64,000 nt of DNA from Oikopleura dioica (Eukaryota; Chordata; Appendicularia; Copelata; Oikopleuridae): the NCBI GenBank assembly GCA_907165135.1, contig OU015569.1, forward strand, positions 372,001-436,000. The letters run 5' to 3'. Both the position numbers and the translations under genes were made by a program. Below, one piece after another: positions 60,027-64,000 of this stretch (position 1 is its first letter; every line of letters begins with the position of its first letter). Below the pieces are notes generated by a model. The model was not told the origin of the DNA. It saw only the letters and a program-made list of their open reading frames with translations, and made no database searches.

Positions 60027-60303
60027 GTCTCGGAGGAGGGCGCCCGCGCCGAGGCCCGCCAGGCGCCACCGTGGCTGTTTTTAAGCCAGCCGAGCGGAAC
60101 CACCCATTTCAACCACAGATACGAGCACCCAAATCGACACCCACAGCTACCAGAACTAGCAGTAGCTCCTCCTCACAACACCAAAACAAGAAAAAGAGAG
60201 ACAGAAAGAAAATAAAAGAGCAGAAGCCACAATCGCCGCAATCATTATTTCCCAAATTGAAAACTTTGTCTTTTTAGTCAGCCGGAGCCACTGCCAAGTC
60301 CAG
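60027..60303 (+). CDS. Possible exon of a basic Ser/Pro-rich protein
   Basis: After TTCGATTTCAG the frame reads GLGGGRPRRGPPGATVAVFK, then RTSSSSSSQHQNKKKRDRKK and PQSPQSLFPKLKTLSF, with a stop just before a GTAAAA donor at 60304; one extra base would carry it to the donor. It could be a 5' exon of the CCCH gene at 62.6 kb, but there is no proof. Confidence 0.3.
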
Positions 60304-60683
60304 GTAAAAATTTTTATTGTAAAAAATTTTTTGAGGAAAGTTGCTTTTTTGAAATCAAGGAAGAGTCTCTTTTTTGATTGTTTGAATTTTTATTGTTGAG
60401 GAAATTCAAAAAGGAAAAGGAAATAGGGTCCGGGGTCACATGACTGTATTTAAATAAAGCGTGTGAGAGAGAGAAAGGAGGACTAGCACATTCATGCTAG
60501 CGAAGAAAAAAGAAAAGAGGGACGAAATTTTATCACTCCGCAAATCAAATAAAAATGCACATAATCCCCGCGTCCCCACTTTTTTCTCACAGAAATTTTC
60601 TTCATCCCTCCGCGCTAAAAATTAGAAATTAGCTAGTACTACACCTGGCACTACCCGTTCGTGAATCAGTTCTATTTCTTGAA

Positions 60684-60920
60684 GATCTTAAATGAAAAGC
60701 CGCGTAGCGGCTTTTACCAACGAAGCCGCGAAGCGGCTTCGCCAAAATTATTTTCCAATCATTTTTGACTTCTGGCGAAGCCGCTTTGCGGCTTCGTTTT
60801 GAAAAAGCCGCTACGCGGCTTTTCATTTAAGGGTATCCCCAACGATCGAGGCCGTTTTGGAATGTTTTGGAAAAATCGTTGGGGACACCCTTAAGATTTT
60901 CAGAGCCTGACTCAGGCTCC
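60684..60920. mobile_element. Family A element with a family C hairpin in the right arm
   Basis: Four AAGCCGC/GCGGCTT hairpins, then TAAGGGTATCCCCAACGATC / AAAAATCGTTGGGGACACCC (60829-60894) inserted before the residual right arm AGAGCCTGACTCAGG. The left TIR is missing. Confidence 0.82.
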
Positions 60921-61044
60921 TTCTCAGCTTCTTTTGAAGCGTCTTTTTCCAGTAATTGATTTCTGGATTCCCGGAGCGGCGAGAAACAGTCCCGTCGCAA
61001 CAGAATTACAGCCGGATTTTTGGCCATAAACGGGTTAGAAGGCG

Positions 61045-61695
61045 GCGAAAGTACGCTCGGTTAGGAAGCTAGCGGTGCGTCACCGACGGCGGAGCAAAAA
61101 GTGACACGCACCGTTCGTGGTATGGGCTGATTCTTCGGCAAGACCGAAGAATTGATGCTTTCAATCACACTGATTCTTCGGCATATTGAGAATTCCCTTG
61201 AACCGAAGGATTAATGAAAAAATTGACAGTGATTCTTCGGCAAATTTTCTAGAATCCATTGTTAAAAATCTTTTGATAATTGTAATCTATGAGTCATAAC
61301 TTCTGCAAAAAGACATTTTCTAGAAAAACTCATTTTTAGCAAATTGCTACCTATTAAAAGTACTTTCTATAATTTGAGGTTAGGGTTAGGAGGCACTGGG
61401 CAAAATGACAGAACAAACTTACACGAGGGGGATAGGCTAGGGTTAGTTAGGGTTACCGAAGGTAACCCTAAGTAACCATAGACTAGACCCCGGCATTTTA
61501 GGGCCTAAGGGGCGAAGCCCCGTGGTCTTGGTTGAGGAATCTGTGAAAAATTTTCCTAAGCCGAATAATCAGTGCATCTTTTATCACTTATTCTTCGGTT
61601 TTTGCCGAAGAATCAGTGTTCTTACACGCATCAATCCTTCGGCCTTTAAGCCGAAGAATTAGGCCGTATCACCGCACCGTTGCTGCTTTTTCCGC
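61045..61695. repeat. Large imperfect palindrome with CTTCGGC/GCCGAAG words and TTAGGG-like centre
   Basis: GCTGATTCTTCGGC..GCCGAAGAATT words recur along both arms (GGTGCGTC..CGCACCGTT left, GGCCGTATCACCGCACCGTT right). Between them (61378-61490) lie GGTTAGGGTTAGG and CTAGGGTTAGTTAGGGTTACC facing GGTAACCCTAAGTAACC. Confidence 0.7.
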
Positions 61696-61904
61696 TTCCT
61701 TGGAAGAATTCGCGAATTTGCAGCGCGGCGTGAATCACCCCGCTGAGCTAGTCCTTTTCTAGTCAATTTTAGAATAGACGACTGCCAAAGCCGTATGATC
61801 GTTATTAATCATTCGCGCTTATTCATGATTAATTAAATATTTTTACAAGAGTGCAAGAAAGGGACTCATTTTTCATTATTTTCAAGTCAAGGTTTTGTCG
61901 AAAA

Positions 61905-62252
61905 ACTGAGTTGAAAAACTGAGTCAGGGTCATGAAAAAGGGTGAATCTAAGAATTGAGCCGTCTTTCTGAACCCTGACTCAGGTTTTTGCACAGGTTGC
62001 TGAGCTGAGATCAAATATACTCTGGGCTCAAAAACCTGTGTGGAAAACCTGACTCAGGGTTACCAAATTGAATTCTTGGCGATTTTGTGAGGACCCTGAC
62101 TCAGGTTTTTACACAGGTTTCCGAGCTCAGAGTATATTTGATCTCAGCTGGGCAACCTTGCAGAATCCTGAGTCAGGGTTCAGAAAGACGGCTCAATTCT
62201 TAAATTCGACCTCTTTCAGGACCCTGACTCAGGTTTTCAACACAGGTTTTCA
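61905..62252. mobile_element. Second copy of the composite nested family A element
   Basis: Outer arms GGTGAATCTAAGAATTGAGC / GCTCAATTCTTAAATTCGACC; inner copy between ATCAAATATACTCTGGGCTC and GAGCTCAGAGTATATTTGATC, the same junction as at 37.4 kb. Confidence 0.88.
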
Positions 62253-62575
62253 ATATTTCTCAAATAAAAAAGATTTTTTGAAAAAGACTCAGACAGGAAG
62301 AAAAAAGAAAGCTGTGTTAACAGAATACAGCTCGCGTCTTTTCCCAAGGTCACTGACTGAAAAATGGACTGATCAATTTTTTCGTAGATTCTTTTTTGCT
62401 TGAAGATGCATTTTTTAGCATTGATCATGTTTTGTCGAGTTTTGGCCAGACTTGATGTTTATTTTCGATTTTTTCAAATGCTTTTCTTAGAGGAAATCTT
62501 CCACTTTCCTCAAAAAAGGAAAAAAAGAAAAAAGAGCGAAAAATTCAAAAATCATAAATCAACTTTTCAGCGATA

Positions 62576-63674
62576 ATGACAGAGATGCGCCCCTTCTCCC
62601 GAACTCCGCGAAAAAGCTCACGTGACTCCGCGAATCCACATGCTTTCCGCTCTAGAACCGTTTCCGTCGCCTCCACTGGCTCTTCAGACAGCAGTGGCAA
62701 ACACGTAAGTCTTCATTCTTTCGCCATTTTCGATAAAAATCGAGACATCAAAATCTTATCAAAAATATATTTTTATTTTGCTTTACGCCCCGTCTCGCTC
62801 CCTGCTCCTATAAAATCAACACAGTAATTCTCTCTTCCAATTGACAGAAGAAAATAAAAGACAGATAGTTTTTTCATTTTTTATTAAAAAAATGGCGAAT
62901 TTTAAAAAGCACCTGCGAATTCCGCACAGCGAGTACCCAGGTTTAAAGCAAGCTAAAAATCGCTCCTTCCACGCCCAAAAGAGACTCATTAAAGTAAGTT
63001 ACTGTAAGTTTATTTGGGCGCGGAAGCCTGTGTAGAAAGCCTGAGTCAGGAATCTGAAAGCTTTGAGCGCTTTCAGGACCCTGACTCAGGTTTTCTTGAC
63101 AGTTTTCGAGCCTGGAAGTGGAAAAACCGCTTGCGGCTTCGAGTCAAAAACTAGAGCCGCGCTATTCGCGGCTTTTCAAATTTTTCGCTCGAAGCCGCAA
63201 GCGGCTTTTCCACTTCCAGGCTCGAAAACTGTTAAGAAAACCTGAGTCAGGGTCCTAAAAGCGCTCAAAGCTTTCAGATTCCTGACTCAAGCTTTCATCG
63301 TTAATAGAAAATAGCATATTTTATCTTTTTGAACTTTTTTGCGTCTCAAAGGAGTCAGTTCAGGGGAAAGGGGGCAGTTTATTATTATTGCCAGCAGCGG
63401 AAAAAAGTAGCAATAATGATGGATTGCGCCTAAAAATTCATAAATCGCGGTCGACCTGTCCGATCCTAAATCAATAATTCAAAACCGCCGCTTTTTTGGC
63501 ATTTTCGTTATGACCGTTTTATTCTTGGCCGACCCTTATTTTTTCCTTCAGAACTCGCTCTACAAAACGGAGCTGTGCCGGAGCTACGAAGAAACGGGCA
63601 ATTGCCGCTACGGCAAAAAGTGCCAGTTTGCCCACTCGCTCAAGGAGATTCGCGTCCTCAACCGCCACCCAAAG
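62576..63674 (+). CDS. TTP/ZFP36-type CCCH zinc-finger protein, 5' part only
   Basis: mRNA-decay factor that binds AU-rich 3' UTRs. Exons 62576-62704, 62910-62993 and 63552-63674 join in phase 0. The product starts [20 protein letters not shown], contains [17 protein letters not shown], then [20 protein letters not shown], the family lead-in (YKTELC) and a first CX8CX5CX3H finger ([20 protein letters not shown]), ending LNRHPK at the donor, exactly where the second YKTELC finger should follow. The second finger and the C-terminus lie beyond the window. Introns carry family A/B palindromes. The start codon at 62576 follows TTTTCAGCGATA, a possible trans-splice acceptor. Confidence 0.88.
63012..63302. 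mobile_element. Family A arms enclosing a family B core
   Basis: CGGAAGCCTGTGTAGAAAGCC...CTTTGAGCGCTTTCAGG pairs with CCTAAAAGCGCTCAAAG...GACTCAAGCTTTC; the centre GAGCCTGGAAGTGGAAAAACC / CTTTTCCACTTCCAGGCTC encloses AAGCCGC hairpins (63118-63214). Confidence 0.88.
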
Positions 63675-63689
63675 GTAAAAGTTCATTTT

Positions 63690-64000
63690 TGAGAAATGAG
63701 CAAAACTATTTCGACCTGAGTTTTAGCTAGTGACACCCTTAAATTTAATATCAAGAAGGCGCTTGCGGCTTCGAGTCAAACGATTGCGGCTTTTGCGCGG
63801 CTTTTACAATCGTTTGACTCGAAGCCGCAAGCGACTTTTCGACTTTAAGTTTTAAGGGTCTCACTAGCTAAAATTCAGTTTGAAAGAATTTCCCCAAAAA
63901 TCTGAGGAAAACTATTTCGACCTGTTTTTAGCTAGTGACACCCTTAAAACTTAAAGTCGAAAAGCCGCTTGCGGCTTCGAGTCAAACGATTGCGGCTTTT
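63690..64000. repeat. Tandemly duplicated family C/B palindrome at the window edge
   Basis: AAACTATTTCGACCTG..TTTTAGCTAGTGACACCC starts at 63702 and again at about 63909. The first unit is a full palindrome (GCTAGTGACACCCTTAAA...TTTAAGGGTCTCACTAGC around a family B core); the second is cut off by the end of the window. Confidence 0.85.

Larger units (their letters stand above)
54228..62575. other. Gene-poor, repeat-rich block
   Basis: No confident gene over about 8 kb. It contains tandem repeats, at least six family A copies, family B and C palindromes, telomere-like TTAGGG words and a few weak open frames (58277-58615, 59291-59518, 60027-60303). Some of these may be isolated exons. Confidence 0.55.

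Overview
The window looks like nuclear DNA of a very compact animal genome, most likely an appendicularian tunicate close to Oikopleura dioica. Reasons seen in the sequence: conserved animal genes every 1-3 kb on both strands; introns mostly of 32-70 nt; at least five introns in conserved genes that only fit as GA-AG and one as GC-AG (non-canonical introns of this kind are known from O. dioica); same-strand genes packed as in an operon, with AG-A-ATG at several starts as expected for trans-spliced mRNAs. The species is inferred, not proven.

Layout. 0.04-5.2 kb, minus: DENR, a SANT-domain protein and an SLC35G-type transporter. 5.5-15.4 kb, plus: HMG-CoA synthase, an Mpo1/DUF962 membrane protein, an unrecognised protein, DDX55/Spb4 helicase and a lysine-rich SMAP-domain protein, probably one polycistronic run. 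15.8-28.3 kb, minus: a small protein, a class B GPCR, a tail-anchored helical protein and a Ser-rich protein. 29-31.6 kb, minus: a polypeptide GalNAc-transferase. 33-44.6 kb: short unrecognised genes, a syntaxin (minus), a PY-motif membrane protein (plus) and a MARCH-type E3 ligase (minus). 45-51.6 kb: a second syntaxin with two alternative SNARE half-motifs, RPL12, and a DEG/ENaC channel. 53-62 kb is gene-poor and repeat-rich. 62.6-64 kb holds the 5' part of a TTP/ZFP36 (CCCH) gene that runs off the window.

The dominant non-genic signal is palindromic mobile DNA. About fifty copies of one hAT-like foldback MITE (called family A here; TIR CTGGGCTCGGCAACCTGTG, 8-bp target duplications) lie in introns, intergenic DNA, other palindromes and, in four cases, inside coding exons. 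At least five other foldback families (B-F) are interleaved with it and nested in it. Families A and B share a small inner palindrome, AAGCCGC-NNN-GCGGCTT, although their outer ends are unrelated.

The four exon insertions are the most striking result. Family A carries a possible donor (GTGTAG or GAGTAG) exactly 16 nt inside its end and an AG at its last base. Splicing there would leave 16 nt plus the 8-nt target duplication, which is eight codons and always in frame. It may therefore be an intron-creating (introner-like) element. Several conserved genes also carry single-base homopolymer indels, which look like sequencing errors rather than real breaks.
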